Assembly (NCBI GenBank): GCA_022818135.1
Contig: JAFMSR010000003.1
Location: forward strand, 16,253,760 to 16,317,759
Length of the DNA stretch: 64,000 nucleotides
Direction of reading: 5' to 3'
Source of the DNA: Saxidomus purpurata
Taxonomy: Eukaryota > Mollusca > Bivalvia > Venerida > Veneridae
The position numbers and the translations under genes were made by a program. The notes beneath the pieces were generated by a model that was not told the DNA's origin, ran no database searches, and saw only the letters and a program-made list of their open reading frames with translations. This document shows, piece by piece, positions 20,444-33,572 of this stretch; within the stretch, counting starts at the first letter, position 1; each line of letters begins with the position of its first letter.

Positions 20444-23400
20444 AAGTAAGATATCCTAAAAATGGACATCTGTGTATTACATAATTCTAAAAACTATCAC
20501 TAGTGCTAATTTACTTATAAAATCATATTTAAAGTTGAAGTTATATATTAGAAATTATGTTTAACGCAATTTTGACAGATATTTTTCTTTTTATATCCAT
20601 GTATTTTACGTTACGAGTAAGATATTTTGATAATTTCTTCAAATATTTCATTCTGATGATCAATTTTATACATTCTTTTGACAGAATCATCTGATAGTTG
20701 ACTAAAATGACTATAAGTTATCAAACGACTCTAATACAAAATCCTTTTGATAGAAAGTATACATAGGTAAACCATAGATTTACGTTTAGAGGATTTTACG
20801 TACGTGTACGTTACCATAAATAGCGATGTTTATTATGCTATTATAGATATCAATAGTGACAATCGCTTCATAAAATAATGTGTTACTCGCTATTAAGTTT
20901 AAAGTATGAATTAGTATATGTTGGATATATAAATTAAGTCTAGCATGATACAGAAAAGGCATGAAATTTACGTTACAGATTTTTTCAAATAAAAATACGT
21001 TACTTAAATTCTGAATGTTGACTACGTAGAATGGCTAAAATTTTTAGTTGCATCACTAACTGGAAAAATGACTCCTTTGATGTGAAATTTTCTGTGGAGT
21101 TGTTTTGTTTGATAATCATTATATAACACAGTATGTAACTTGCATTACCAATAAGACGTTCCGTGACTGTTTAAAGTAAAATCAATGATTACATTTAGCC
21201 ATTGCGTCCTGTTTTAATAAAGCTAGTTTTGTAAAAACGAAATTTTGATAACAAGTAATAGTTACACATGAAACATACTAAATCTATACATCCTTGTTCA
21301 TTCATAATAATACTGTATTATAACAAGTATAAATTACATTACTACTAATATTGTCAATAAAACTGTAATAATCTAACAGGTAAAATATTGATAAAAATTG
21401 AAGCAAGAATACACTACATCTTTAAGAAATAGTGTAGTCTATTTAATTTTAAAGACGTTTTTGTGAATATTTTCATAAACATAAAATCAAAGATTGGTAT
21501 GTATATATCTTGTTTTCTCGTATTCTCGTGAGGCTAAGGGTGTAAATTTGTTACCTATAAAACAGTACACGTTTTAGCAACACCATTTTAATGTTATTTA
21601 CGAGAAAAAATACATATTTCAGTTGTTGTCATCATAAATTGCATTATTTTTTTCCTTATAGTTTGCTACAGACCTTAGGTCATCCTCATAATCAGAAATG
21701 GGAAGAAAGTTTCACGTATTCCCGGGAATTTATGTTTGAGTCTCGGGCATTGCCATATTGTAGCATCCATAAACTTGTAAATGCCAAGGTGCATATCTTG
21801 GCATGATATGTTACAAATGACATAAACATAAAAATATGTTACAAATGACATAAACATAAAAATAATCACAGACAGCAGAATAAAATAATATGGTTATAAA
21901 GATAAGTACCAAACGTAATGGTCCGCAACGCTGTAATCACCCTAGCCTGAGTAACCTCATCACTCGAAAGTCACAAAACGTTTAAATTAATAGACTGTCA
22001 TCAATCTGGGTGTAATACATAACTTATGATTCACACATATAAAATTAGCTGACATCTGTTTTATTATTCAAATCCTTAAAGAACATGTCCCTGAAAAATG
22101 AAAAAAATAATTTTGAGAGAGTCTTGACTGATTCTAATGCTCAACTACATTTCAACTGGGTGAGTACCTTGATGTTTTTTTTTCAACTCGTTTGTAGGTT
22201 TGCCGTACCCGTCTTCAAGAATTGGTATTTGATACATTGTACTTCTCATTAATCACTCATGGTCAGTTTGTGATGTTAAAACCTCACTTTGTAGAAAATA
22301 CAGCATTGTACGGAACCAATTTATAGCGAGGTTTGTTCGACAAATGCACTCCTGTAAGGCTAAAAAGATTAGCTGTGTCAATGAATTTAGTGATCGGAGG
22401 ATATTTGATCACAGCATGATATAATGTAACTATCAGAAAATGATATCAGAAATAGATTTTGCAACAAAAACTGAACTTTTTGAAAATATTATAATTTACG
22501 ATTTTGTGAATTTGTCATTGAGAACTCTATGAGACAATGAAATTGCCATTCAATACATCAACTTTATACCGAGTATTAGGACAATGAATGTTATAAAGAT
22601 TTTATCCATTTCCATGAAATGATTTTGAAATGGCACTTGTTTGAGCTTGTGCATACTTAGAAAAATTGATGAGTGTGTATGCACTTTAGTTACTTTGGTT
22701 AATTTATATGGTGAATCAGTATATTCAACTATACAGACTGGTCAACCTTATAAGTCAGAGTCATTTATTTTATCAAAATATTTTCAAATTAATTGAGCAA
22801 TATAACAATAAAATCACAACTTTTTCAAACGTAGTATTTATGATTATGCCAGAATGGCATACCTTAAGCTAAATATTTCATTCAGGATGTAGAAGGTTCT
22901 TGTTCAAAATTTTAGTATTGATGTGATTCGTTCACACTTTCTGTACTTCGAGACTTGGTAATGATACTTTTAGAACTTTCAAAAGAGCAAGCACTGAGTG
23001 GAAATTTTTCTCCAAGTATTTTAATACATTATTTCAGAGAAAAGATAATTTAGTTTTTCCACTTTAAGCAACAGCTAGATGATATTTTACAATTTTCCTT
23101 GATTTCTGGTACCTATATTATAAACATTCATGCGACATTCATTTCAAACAGTTACAGGGTTTGACGTCCAGCATTACATAAATACTGTGTTCAAATGAGT
23201 TTGAGCAGCTAAAAAATGGGTAGTATAACTTGTCAAGGCGGCACATGGAGGTGTGATAGCTTTATTATTTTTCTTTATTAGTTATAGTGCAGTATTTCTG
23301 TATGACCTATAGTTGACTGATCTATCAAGCAAATGAATATGGCCAAAACATTCTACCATTAAACATTGCTATAAAGTTTTATTTGCCTCAAGGTCCGAAA

Positions 23401-23490
23401 AATATTAAGAAAAGCTGTCCGTAAGAAAGCATGTTCGACCATTCTCAGTGCTTGTCAATAGCACAAAACATTTATATGTAAATAGCAAAG
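20444..23490. other. AT-rich interior, no gene seen
   Basis: No exon with family resemblance and no long open frame. ACGTTAC-type motifs cluster at 20,600-21,010; otherwise featureless. Confidence 0.6.
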
Positions 23491-24515
23491 CGAAATTCTG
23501 TTGACTTTCAAAGTATATAGTAGAACATTGTAATCATGAAATCGTCAAAAGTTATCTGTAGTAACTTAATTGTTCGATACCCCCGATTACTATTGCTAAG
23601 TTTCAATAACTCCGATAGGTGGTTACTGTAGTATGTGCATGGTGGTACGAGTATCTGCATGCAAAACGTTAACCTTAGTTTCTAAATTCAACAAGGACCA
23701 TACTTAATAGTAAATTAAGTCCGGAATTATCAAACTTAATTGTTTGATATGCCTGAACACTATCGGTAAGTTTCAAATAATTTACATATCAAGTGATTTC
23801 TGAAGTATACGCATGATAGTTCCTTCACTTGCTAACTTTAACAAAAGTTTCTTACTGCAACAAGGGCCATAATTTGTAGTGAACCAGTCAGGAGTTATCT
23901 AACCTGCTTGTTTGATTACCCTGAAGTCTTTATAGAAGTCTCGTATAAATCACATAAATGGCTTACTAATATATATGTATGATAGCACCTTGCATACAAA
24001 ACTTCAATCATTTTTTCTGAGTCAAACAAGAGCTTAAATTCGAATTGAATTCTACAAGAGTCACCTCACTTGAATGTCAGTCACCCCTGATGACAATAAT
24101 GAAGTTTCAAATCAATGGCGTAAGTGATTACTGAAATAAGTGAGTTATAGTTATAGTTACTTGCATGCAAACCTTCAACCAAAATTTCTAATTTCAACAA
24201 GGGCTATAATTTGTAGCTCATGCAGTCAATAGTAATCTACTTGATTTCTGGAGACCAGATGTTTCAAAGGTAACTAAGATATATGCCTAATAATAGCTTT
24301 CACATGACACTTGAACAAAATTTAGCTTGCATGCAAAATATTTACCAAACTTTTTAAGTTCAACAAGGTCCATAATTTGTAATAAACTCAGTCAGTAGTT
24401 AAATAAGGTGATTATTTGATATCCCTAAAGACTATACTGAAGAATTAAATAAACCTGATGAGTGGTCAATAAGATAATTATTCGCATAATAGTACCTTGC
24501 ATGCAAAACATCCGA
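23490..24515 (+). repeat. Degenerate tandem array, ~167-bp period, about six units
   Basis: The motif TTGCATGCAAAACWTTNACC and a downstream CAACAAGGRCCATAATTTGT recur near 23,658, 23,823, 23,990, 24,164, 24,328 and 24,496, spaced 164-174 bp. Units are diverged, so the array is old. Confidence 0.8.
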
Positions 24516-24769
24516 GGCTAAAGAGAAAGTTGCTATACTTTGTAAATAGCATTTTATTACTGTCCAGGGCATTATACTTTAATAGGTAGTGTAATCATAC
24601 TTTATTCAAACTGTATGTGGTAATATCAAAATACATACAAGACTGATGCATAATTAATTCTTATTTTGTATTATTTACATGCAATATGTTGTTCCTAAGA
24701 CAATATAGCTCATACAATTTGTAAGTCCCTAGGTCTGAAGTATAGGTACATTGTATTTATTACGTTTTT

Positions 24770-25985
24770 TGTTATACCCCCAAAACGAAGTTTAGGGGGG
24801 TATATAGGAGTCACCCGGTGGTTGGTCGGTCGGTCGGTCGGTCGGGCGGTCTGTTGCATTTTCCTTGTCCGGAGCATAACTTGAAAACTACTAGATGGAA
24901 TTCAATACAACTTCATACAATGGTCAAGCACATTGAGAGGAAGTGCAGTGCACAAGAACTATAACTCCATCTTGACTAATTACAGAGTTATTGCCCTTTG
25001 TTACTTTTCCTTGTCCGGAGCATAACTTGAAAACTACTGGTTGGAATTCAATACAACTTCATACAATGGTCAAGCACATTGAGAGGAAGTGCAGTGCACA
25101 AGAACCATAACTCCATCTTGACTAATTTCAGAGTTATTTCCCTTTGTTAGTTTTCCTTGTCCGGAGCATAACTTGAAAACTAAAGGTTGGAATTCAATAC
25201 AATTTCATACAATGATCAAGCAAACTCAGAGGAAGTGCAGTGTACAAGAACTATAACTCTATCTTGAGTATTTACTGAGTTATTGCCCTTTGTTAGTTTT
25301 CCTTGTCCAAAGCATAACTTGAAAACTACAAGTTGGAATTCAATACAACTTCATACAATGGTCAAGCACATTGAGAGGAAGTGCAGTGCACAAGAACCAT
25401 AACTCCATCTTGACTAATTACAGAGTTATTGCCCTTTGTTACTTTTCCTTGTCCGGAGCATAACTTGAAAACTACTAGTTGGAATTCAATACAATTTCAT
25501 ACAATGATCAAGCAAACTCAGAGAAAGTGCAGTGTACAAGAACTATAACTCTATTTTGAGTATTTACTGAGTTATTGCCCTTTATAAGTTTTCCTTGTCC
25601 GAAGCATTACTTGAAAACTACTGGTTGGAATTCAATACAACCTCATACAATGGTCAAGCACATTGGAGGAAGTGCAGTGCACAAGAACCATAACTCTATC
25701 TTGACTAATTACAGAGTTATTGCCCTTTGTTACTTTTCCTTGTCCGGAGCACAACTTGAAAACTACAAGTTGGAATTCAATACGACTTCATACAATGGTC
25801 AAGCACATTGAGAGGAAGTGCAGTGTACAAGAACCATAACTCTATCTTGACAAATTACAGAGTTATTGCCAAGAACAATATCTCTTTTTAGTTTGTTTGC
25901 AAGGTATTATGTTACTACGAACTTCTTCAGTTTATAAAGCAGTCTTTTGGGGGTATTAATCACATTTAGTGATAGCTCTAGTTTT
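24770..25985 (+). repeat. TATACCCCC element with seven 146-bp tandem units
   Basis: Opens with GTTATACCCCCAAAACGAAG and a GGTCGG run (24823-24846), and ends GGGGGTATTAATCACATTTA. In between, TTCCTTGTCC recurs at 24861, 25007, 25153, 25299, 25445, 25591 and 25736, i.e. 146 bp apart with one 145-bp unit. Unit identity is high. No protein is encoded; open frames are repeat by-products. Confidence 0.93.
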
Positions 25986-25999
25986 TACGGGTTTGAAGT

Positions 26000-28020
26000 T
26001 TGTAATTAAAACCGGAGTGTAATATATATACTTTTTATCCATAACTTATATGACTCTACATTTATATAACTATAAATTGATTGATTATCATTGAATGAAT
26101 GAATAAATGAAGCATATATGTTCTAATATGAATAAAGCAATCTATGTTTTATAGTAAAATATTACACATTAAAGTATACAATATCAGTGTAAAGTTAATT
26201 ACATTAAATATAACACAGCAGTATAATATCTGGTAGCAACTTTACAAATATTCTTTGTTAGTTATCTTGCATGAAAGAATATGTCGCCGACTGCTGAAAA
26301 TATTAAATTTATAATATCTAAATACACACTTGAACTTAAAAAATTTTACAATTTAGTTCACAGTAACATGTACATGCAATATATTTCACATATAGAATGT
26401 ATATATACTCCCAATTTCTCAGAAAATGAGTTTCCTTAAAAGAACAGGCATGACCTCATGTCAGTTTGAGTAACTTGAGTGAAGATACTTTGTTTTAAAC
26501 TTAGTCTGTTTCGAATAATATAAAACTGTAATGAAAAGTAACATATTTTATTTTGTAATGTAAATTACAACGTTGAGATGAAATATCAGAATACATATTG
26601 CAAAAAGCAGAGAACTTATTACAAAATGTCACAGATCTGGTAAATTGTCTCAACAGAAATAGTTGAGGCTATAGTTTTTACATTTGAACTATGAATAACA
26701 TAATTCTTTAACACAGATGCAAATTTTCTTATGGTAACGTAGAGTCAGTATCTTATGCAAATGCGTGTAATCTTTATTATCAAGCATAGAGCAATCTTAA
26801 ACTGTTAAATTTCCTAGTTTATAACAGAAAAGACCAAGATAGGGTGATTATTACTTTATGAAAATAACAGTTTGCCGTTTAAATTAGTAAATACTTGTAT
26901 AAGGCATACACTTTATTATTGTAACGGATGTTACAGACTTTTTAATAAGTAAAAAAGAAAAAAACATCACCAAAATTAAGAGAGCATGCTTATATAACGG
27001 GTATACTAATAAAAACAAGTAAATTGAATGAAAGAGGCATTTGAAAAATGACTTTACGACATTTAGCTAATAATTAAACATTTAAAAGAAAATTTAGTGA
27101 TTTTGGCGGCCATCTTGGATTTCCGCCATTTTGGGGACTTTCGCCGGCCTAAATTTTTCTACATACACTTGATTCTATACAAGCAGACATCCCTCTTTAT
27201 AAAAATACCATCAGACCTTGGGGAGAAAACCAAGTAGGGTAAATCATTTTTTTGAGGCTTATGGCTCTTTGGGTCCCGGACTACTTGGTCACCTGGGTTA
27301 ATTGAAACTAGGTCAGTAGGTCAAATTACAGAAGAACTTTGAAAACTTTCAAACATTCAGTGAAATTTTTTAAAAAGTAGGCAAGACATAGTCATTAATT
27401 TATTCATGTTAAGGGTATCATAGTAACAGATAGATGACGACTTTTATAGGGCTTGTTTTCTTTTTACAAACTGCATTGTTACACATTTAATTCTGTTAAA
27501 TTCTTAGACAGGTATACTGGCTGCTGTTTTGTTGCGTGCATGTGGATATTCTTTATATATTTATGGCGACCATTTTTCCTTATAGAACCTCATCTGTTGG
27601 GAGTTTTAATGACACAAAATTAATTGGTTATAAGAATTTTATACAGAAGCTATTAAAAAAAAAACTTCTCGTGTTTATCACTTTGTTACACAGGGGTTAG
27701 ACTGTGCACTAATTGCATTCAAATTTCATCACAACTTGTCTTTTACGGTCTGCCAGAATCATAAACAATCTAAAGGAAGACAACCTGTCTTTTTGCAAAG
27801 AGATTTTCTAAAAGTTCTTGTTAATTAGTCAAAAATAATTTAATTTCTGTATTAGGCTGTCATTTTCGTGGAGAGACAACCAGAAATGAAAATTAATGAG
27901 CAGATTTCTCTATGGGTTGAAAGTAAATTGAAATAAATGCATCTGCAATGGTGATTTTTTGTTTTTCAGTGCAGAATGTTTTAGTGCAGTACCCCTGTGT
28001 AGCTGTGTAGCTTGAATGTG
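26000..28020. other. AT-rich, no gene seen
   Basis: Apart from the right inverted repeat at 27,100-27,283 nothing is recognised. The part after 27,290 (CACCTGGGTTAATTGAAACT) resembles dispersed repeat sequence near 36.5 kb. Confidence 0.5.
27100..27283 (-). repeat. Right inverted repeat of the 7-kb segment
   Basis: Reverse complement of the left arm, with the same YY1-like pair and a GGGTCCCGGACTA outer end. Confidence 0.85.
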
Positions 28021-28023
28021 GTG

Positions 28024-28398
28024 TTTAAAGAGGCACTCCCTGAAACAGATGTCAAATTAAATTACTTCAAAAGCACAAATAATAGAATATTTGCAAGTTT
28101 TAATACTTAAACGAAAAGTTTAAGCTATGCATTCTGGTCATTTTCGGTAAAATCAGGGTTTTAAAATATGTTGCAGTACTGTAAAACATTCAATAATCTA
28201 TGTAAAGTTGTTGTACAATTAATGGGTGGTTAGCAATTTATTACAGAAAGTGTTAATTACTTGTGCTAAAATGAGGCCTTTTTCGATATATATGTTGTTC
28301 TTTTAAAGTGTTTTTACTTACATGTATCACTTTACTATCATTGAACACATTCTGGTTTGAGAGTATGATATGCTAGATGTAGGGAGTGCCTCTTTAAA
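28024..28398. mobile_element. 375-bp MITE with TTTAAAGAGGCACTCCCT ends
   Basis: The left end TTTAAAGAGGCACTCCCT is the exact reverse complement of the right end AGGGAGTGCCTCTTTAAA. TTAA occurs at each border, pointing to a TTAA-targeting superfamily such as piggyBac. No coding frame. Confidence 0.8.
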
Positions 28399-28880
28399 AA
28401 TTAAATTGAAAGAGAAAAGATTTTGATTATTCAGCAAAGAATTATTACGTATTTGCAACATGACCTGTATTTGTGTAATTATTACATATAAGATCGCAAA
28501 AAACATTACTGTGCACGAACTTCCTAGCCCTTGTTTAACTTAGAACAAGTAAATTAAATTTTTATTCTGAAATTATGTAAATATCTCAGTTACCATACAG
28601 ATCTTATAGTTGTAACGTTTAATCTAGTATAGACACTATAGTTATTTGTATTGTATATGAGTAAATCCACCATTTTTATTGATGTTTTTCTTAGAAATGC
28701 TGTGCATATATTATAAGAAATATCAATCTGTGTTAGATTGTTATGTTCCTGTAAATCAGTCGTGTTTAAGTGTATTTATTTTCTGAATCATAGTTTTTAG
28801 TTAAGTGTGAATTGTTCAGAACTTTTTATCGTTAACTTTTCGAATTTAACACAAAATATGTTTTTTACTGTATAAGTGTT

Positions 28881-30185
28881 CAGGGATCAGGAAATTTTGA
28901 AATCTCAATCGGTCCGGACAAGTCGAGGGCCCACCCCCCGAAAAAAAAGTTACAAAAATTAAAAAAAAAAAAAAAAAAAAAAAAGAAAAAAAATGAAAAA
29001 TTTGTACGTGATTTATATATTTTTCAACCATCTTTCCATTGTTATGCATGATCATGGAACGGTTAAAGTATTTAGTTGCCTCCTTTGGATTCCAAAATGT
29101 TTCCAGAAACGAAAATGTTAATCTTCTTTCATTATTGATTAGAAAATCTCACGAGTCGATAAAATAAATGCACCGTTCACGTGGAGCGTTCCATTTTCTA
29201 AGGGATAAACTCTACATAATTTTCGCCATAAAGGAAAAAGAAACGGAATTTCTAAGTAATAAGAAAAATATCGAGCCAGTTTTCATAAACAAATATGATA
29301 ATTTCCACGCGATTTTATCATTGAAAGTGTGTTAAATTTCGATTAGAACTGATTACGTTCAAAGTCACCCCCACAAAGTTTTGTAATAATCCATGTGTCA
29401 GGTATAGGCAATTAAATTTTTGTCGTCTGGTTTCGTTTTGAATCATTTTTTTATGCCTCTCGGGTTGCCAGACCGATTAACATTATCTTTCGGCTTCCCC
29501 TTCCGACTTTGGAAGCATTTACTACCGGTTGCCGGTCCGGTTATTTGTTTCGTTATTATTCTCCCGATTATCATAAGCCGGTTTGCCATTTCGGTCACTT
29601 GATTTTTTGAACATCGCAAATATGTGGCGTTGTGCCATTTCAACAATAAATCGAAAGGTATTGAATGCCCGAACATGATACATTATATAGCCGGCACTAT
29701 TTGAGTATTAAAAATTAACTCTGGGTTTTATTTTTTTAATAATTTCTTTCAACTGTTTTCTTACCGGTCAAAAGTACACGTGGACCGAATCGTTTTTAAT
29801 TAAATCATAATGACCAATAATGTTGGCCTAGTGTAGGTAATGATTAGCGGCCTAAAGACAATCGGTCTGGCATAGAGTCAATCGGAGCTGCAAACACATT
29901 AATAAAATCCTTTAATCAATAACGTGTTAGCGAGCCCGAGGACCAATTAGGTAAAGACCTGCCGGGTATTAACATGACACGTTTATTGGGGTATTGGATA
30001 GGTGCTAATAACACAGATGCTATGTGTAATTACACAAGCAACTCCTTTTGTCATATTTGAGCGATTTTATGACTTTTTAAAAAAAAATCTCGGACCGATT
30101 TTTAAGCAACTTTTGGTGACGTGAATCGGTCCAGCAAGTTGAAAATCGGTTCAGACCGGCAAATTTTCGGTTTTCCTGATCCCTG
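28881..30185. mobile_element. hAT-like transposon, non-autonomous, perfect 8-bp target duplication
   Basis: The ends CAGGGATCAGGAAA and TTTTCCTGATCCCTG are inverted repeats, extended by further matching ATCGGT-rich blocks. TAAGTGTT flanks both sides exactly (28873-28880 and 30186-30193). A CAGGG terminus with an 8-bp duplication is diagnostic of the hAT superfamily. The 1,305-bp interior has higher GC, repeated CGGT/ACCG motifs and no recognisable transposase. Confidence 0.9.
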
Positions 30186-30281
30186 TAAGTGTTAAACGTG
30201 TTTTACTGTTGTGTCAATTTTTTTTTATAATCAAACGGTCCAAAGATCTGTTGTATAAAGCTTGGGGCATTTAGGAGATGT

Positions 30282-30299
30282 TGTGTGTGTGTGTGTGTG
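30282..30299. repeat. (GT)n microsatellite
   Basis: Nine GT dinucleotides in a row just right of the hAT-like element. Confidence 0.9.
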
Positions 30300-30414
30300 A
30301 GAGATTTTTATCTTTGATTAACAGCATCGGTGAATTTGTTTCAGTAACCAAAGATCTTGTTTAAAGGATGGCAATGTGGGTATACTAATTCTGTTTATAT
30401 TTCCTGATTACGAA

Positions 30415-30560
30415 TTGTATACCTGTCGTAAATACTTCATCCTGATTGGCCAGTAGAAATCACATGCCAGGTGTACAAAAGAATGTAAACTGTACCTATC
30501 ATAAATACTTAATCCTGATTGGCCGATAGTGATCACATGCAGGGTCCACTAAAGAATGTG
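30415..30560 (+). repeat. Two-copy ~75-bp direct repeat with CTGATTGGCC
   Basis: CGTAAATACTTCATCCTGAT and ATAAATACTTAATCCTGATT begin two diverged copies, each continuing TGGCC...ATCACATGC...AAAGAATGT. Each has an inverted CCAAT box core (ATTGG). Confidence 0.7.
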
Positions 30561-33500
30561 TAGACCTGGAAAATAAAGTGTAGAACTGGTCGGCAAAACT
30601 ATGAATAGGCTTAAACATTAGTCTAAAGTTGTATATCTTACACTAGCAGGATATTTATTCATTTGTTTGTCTGTTCAGATCGTATCTCATCCATGGCATC
30701 TTTACCGTATATGGGAATTAGATCGAACTTCACAGAATTGCAGTGCAGGGAATGTTTTCCCGCAACCCATAGGCCAAAGGTCAAGCTCACACTTTGTTGT
30801 CAAATGCCAAAATATGTGTTGCACAGCAGTAGCTAGAGTTTCAGTTACAGTTTTGCTACCTGTATGTGGGATTTCAATATAAAACTTCACAGATTTTTAG
30901 GACAGCATGAGAAAGAATGCCTAAGCACAATACCTGGGTCCTCAGCTTAAAAGTCAAGGTCACACTGAGTCATCAAAGTTCCATTTGATTTCATAGCAAC
31001 ACTAATTCTGTGTGTCACAGATATTGCATTGTCACCCTTTTTATAAGGGTTTAGGACCGACATCTGTATCAAAGCCCTCCCTCTGGAGGGGTATGTCCTT
31101 TAAAGCGACAGGTCTTGACTTACTGTTAGGACAGAATACATAAAAATATCAATGATGTATAAAGGATTACATTTTGTATTACTTTCTTTCAAATGAAGAG
31201 TTAAAGAATCTCAAATTCATTCACAAAACAATCTTGTCAGATATTCATGTCATAAAATACATTTTTTTGTACATATAAACATACAAATGTTTAGTCCTGA
31301 TTTTATTGTATTTTTATCAATTGTATATGATTATGAAAAAGCGATCAGATATTTGATTTAAGTTCTTATATGTAGTGAGGGAATGTAAATGCATATTGCA
31401 TGTAATGAAAGGTTCATATCACATCTTCAGCTTGGGTTACAGCTGAACCTGTCTCAGTGGTCACCACTGTTAAACAATCACCTGTCATTAGCAGTCAAAA
31501 TTTATGTATCCTATATAAAATACATGTACTTCTGTGTTCAACAGTCACATGCTTGGAGTGTGCACTATTAATTTTTCTCTTTGGTGTACTGGGTATTTGT
31601 TTGTTTAAAGTGACATTATGTGTATCTTACTGCACATAGTGTATTTTTGGTGACAGTTTTATAAAAGCAATTTTTGGCTGTACATTTAAATGTGTTAAAT
31701 TAATGATAATGCCACATTAGTATTTGAAGTTGGTGCTTTAGATCTTTAAAATCGGACTAATAAAATTAAACAAACGTAGTTCCTCTCTTTGCAGTGATCT
31801 CTCTTGTGTTGTTGTTGTTGGTAGAGAGATTCGGCAGTGGATGCATGCAGTTTTTTTTTTTAAAAGACTGCCCCAGTCAGAATAGGAAAAGTAATATTTG
31901 GAAAGTTGTTATTTCGTACTGGTAGCAGGAAGAGTTTGGTGTATTGGATTAAAAGCTTTTATTTCCTCTACCCTTTTTTACACGCACCTATTTCGGCTGG
32001 ATTTTTACTTGGAAAAATATGCGCATAATTCCACTTATATATAGGTTTGACATACCCATTTTAGCAATGCTATTCGTCTAATAAATACTGATTTGGAGTT
32101 CCGATGCACAGTAGTAAACCATGAAGGCCTGAGTGGCTGATAACTTAAGCAACTGAATGACAAACAGTTGTTTATTAGGCAATGAACAACGCTTAGAATA
32201 TATTATTACATTAAATGTACTAACATGACTAAATAACATTTTAAAAAATGCAATGGGCTTTATTTAAATGCTCAGATTAGGTTTGACTGTTACTGTTTTT
32301 GCCAGTGATACCAGCATGTTTTAGTGCTGGTAAATGGAGATAAATTATGTGCTAATTCTTTATGCCCCTTTTTGTTGTTATTGTTATTTGTACTGTTAAT
32401 CTGTACATAAATACAAATGTAGATGTTAACTAGAATATTTTCCCTAGACAATTTATGGAAAATGTTACAATAAAAAGATGCAGCTGTATAAAATAGTGCT
32501 TAAAGCCTCACGATTGCATTAAATTTACCCCTATAGAATAATGGAGTTACTGATAGAATAATGAAAGTATAATGTTCTTTTTTGATAATAATAGAATTAT
32601 CCCTTTTTTTTAAATGATAAAATGGTTTTCTTTTTTCTCTGAAACAATGTTGATGTAGGCCTTTCTTGTGTAATTATTTCACTACTTTATGAAAAAGTGT
32701 TGTCAGAAAGTGTTCTCAATTTTTGCAATCTCCTGGAAATAGTATACATAGTATAAACCCTGTGCTGTATTAAGAATATGCACTTTTGACTTAAAAAGCA
32801 TTTTTGTGCAAAATACCGTCAGTTTTGCCGGTAAAAAATCTTTTCTAGGTAATCTAAGTGCAATAGCGCTAATATCAGTAAGTACATGTAATTGTAACAC
32901 CCAAATGTGATCATGGGACTTTAAATTCTTGACAGTTTTTACGCTGAATGTAATCAAACCATTTATTAATATATTCTTGTGTTTTGTCCTATTGACATGC
33001 ATAAGTGTTGCGTGGGGCTAGGTCAAGTGCTTGAATCATTTGAATTGTGTCAAACAATGTATTTATATGAGATAATGTTTTATGACATGTGTTTATTTGT
33101 AATGGTACTTAGTGAAATTTTAATCAAAAGATCTGTTTTTTGTTTTGTTGTTGTTGTTTTTTTGTGTCTATGGCAGTTTAAACATCTGACGTGTTCCTGC
33201 ATGATGATTCTTGTTTATATGACAAATCTGTGTACATGTATTGGATTTCATTTAATTGATTTTAATTTTTAGAGCAGTATTTTTGTCTTATTCTTACTGT
33301 TAGAGCCTCTGACTATATGTTTATAGTCAAAACCTGACGTAGCTATATGATAGATTTGCTGTATTTGCATGTTGGACTTTGGCTAAATGTTTTGCTTGTT
33401 TGATTGTTTCTGAACAAATGTCTTGTCTTAAAGCCAAAATTTATTTTATTATGAAAAGTTTGTATGGTGAATGTGACACACTGTCGTCTTTATGTCACAT

Positions 33501-33570
33501 TTTTTGTCAAATGTAAATTTGTAGTTTTTTTTCTGGAAGAATGCTTTGTCCAAAATGCTTTGGTTTTTTT
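30561..33570. other. No gene recognised
   Basis: AT-rich non-coding sequence. Open frames are short and resemble no protein I know. It includes TACATGTA motifs. Confidence 0.5.
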
Positions 33571-33572
33571 TA

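Larger units (their letters stand above)
20270..27283. mobile_element. 7-kb segment bounded by ~175-bp inverted repeats
   Basis: The left arm (20270-20443) and right arm (27100-27283) are inverted copies. They begin TAGTCCGGGACCC and end inward with AAGATGGCCGCCAAAAT. By eye the innermost 71 bp differ at two positions and the outer part is more diverged. Similarity stops at the same point on both sides, which supports a discrete element. A 3-bp CTT flanks both ends but is too short to prove a target duplication. The interior has no open frame longer than about 80 codons, so it is non-autonomous or fully decayed; it contains two tandem fields. Confidence 0.65.

Noticed and set aside
25575..25811. 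Open frame inside the 146-bp array
   Set aside because: It spans repeat units and has no resemblance to a protein; the array itself explains it.
23490..25870. CRISPR-like array
   Set aside because: Units are contiguous long tandem repeats without unique spacers, in a eukaryotic genome.
29443..29676. 77-codon minus-strand frame inside the hAT-like element as a transposase
   Set aside because: No BED zinc finger, DDE or hATC dimerisation motif is visible.
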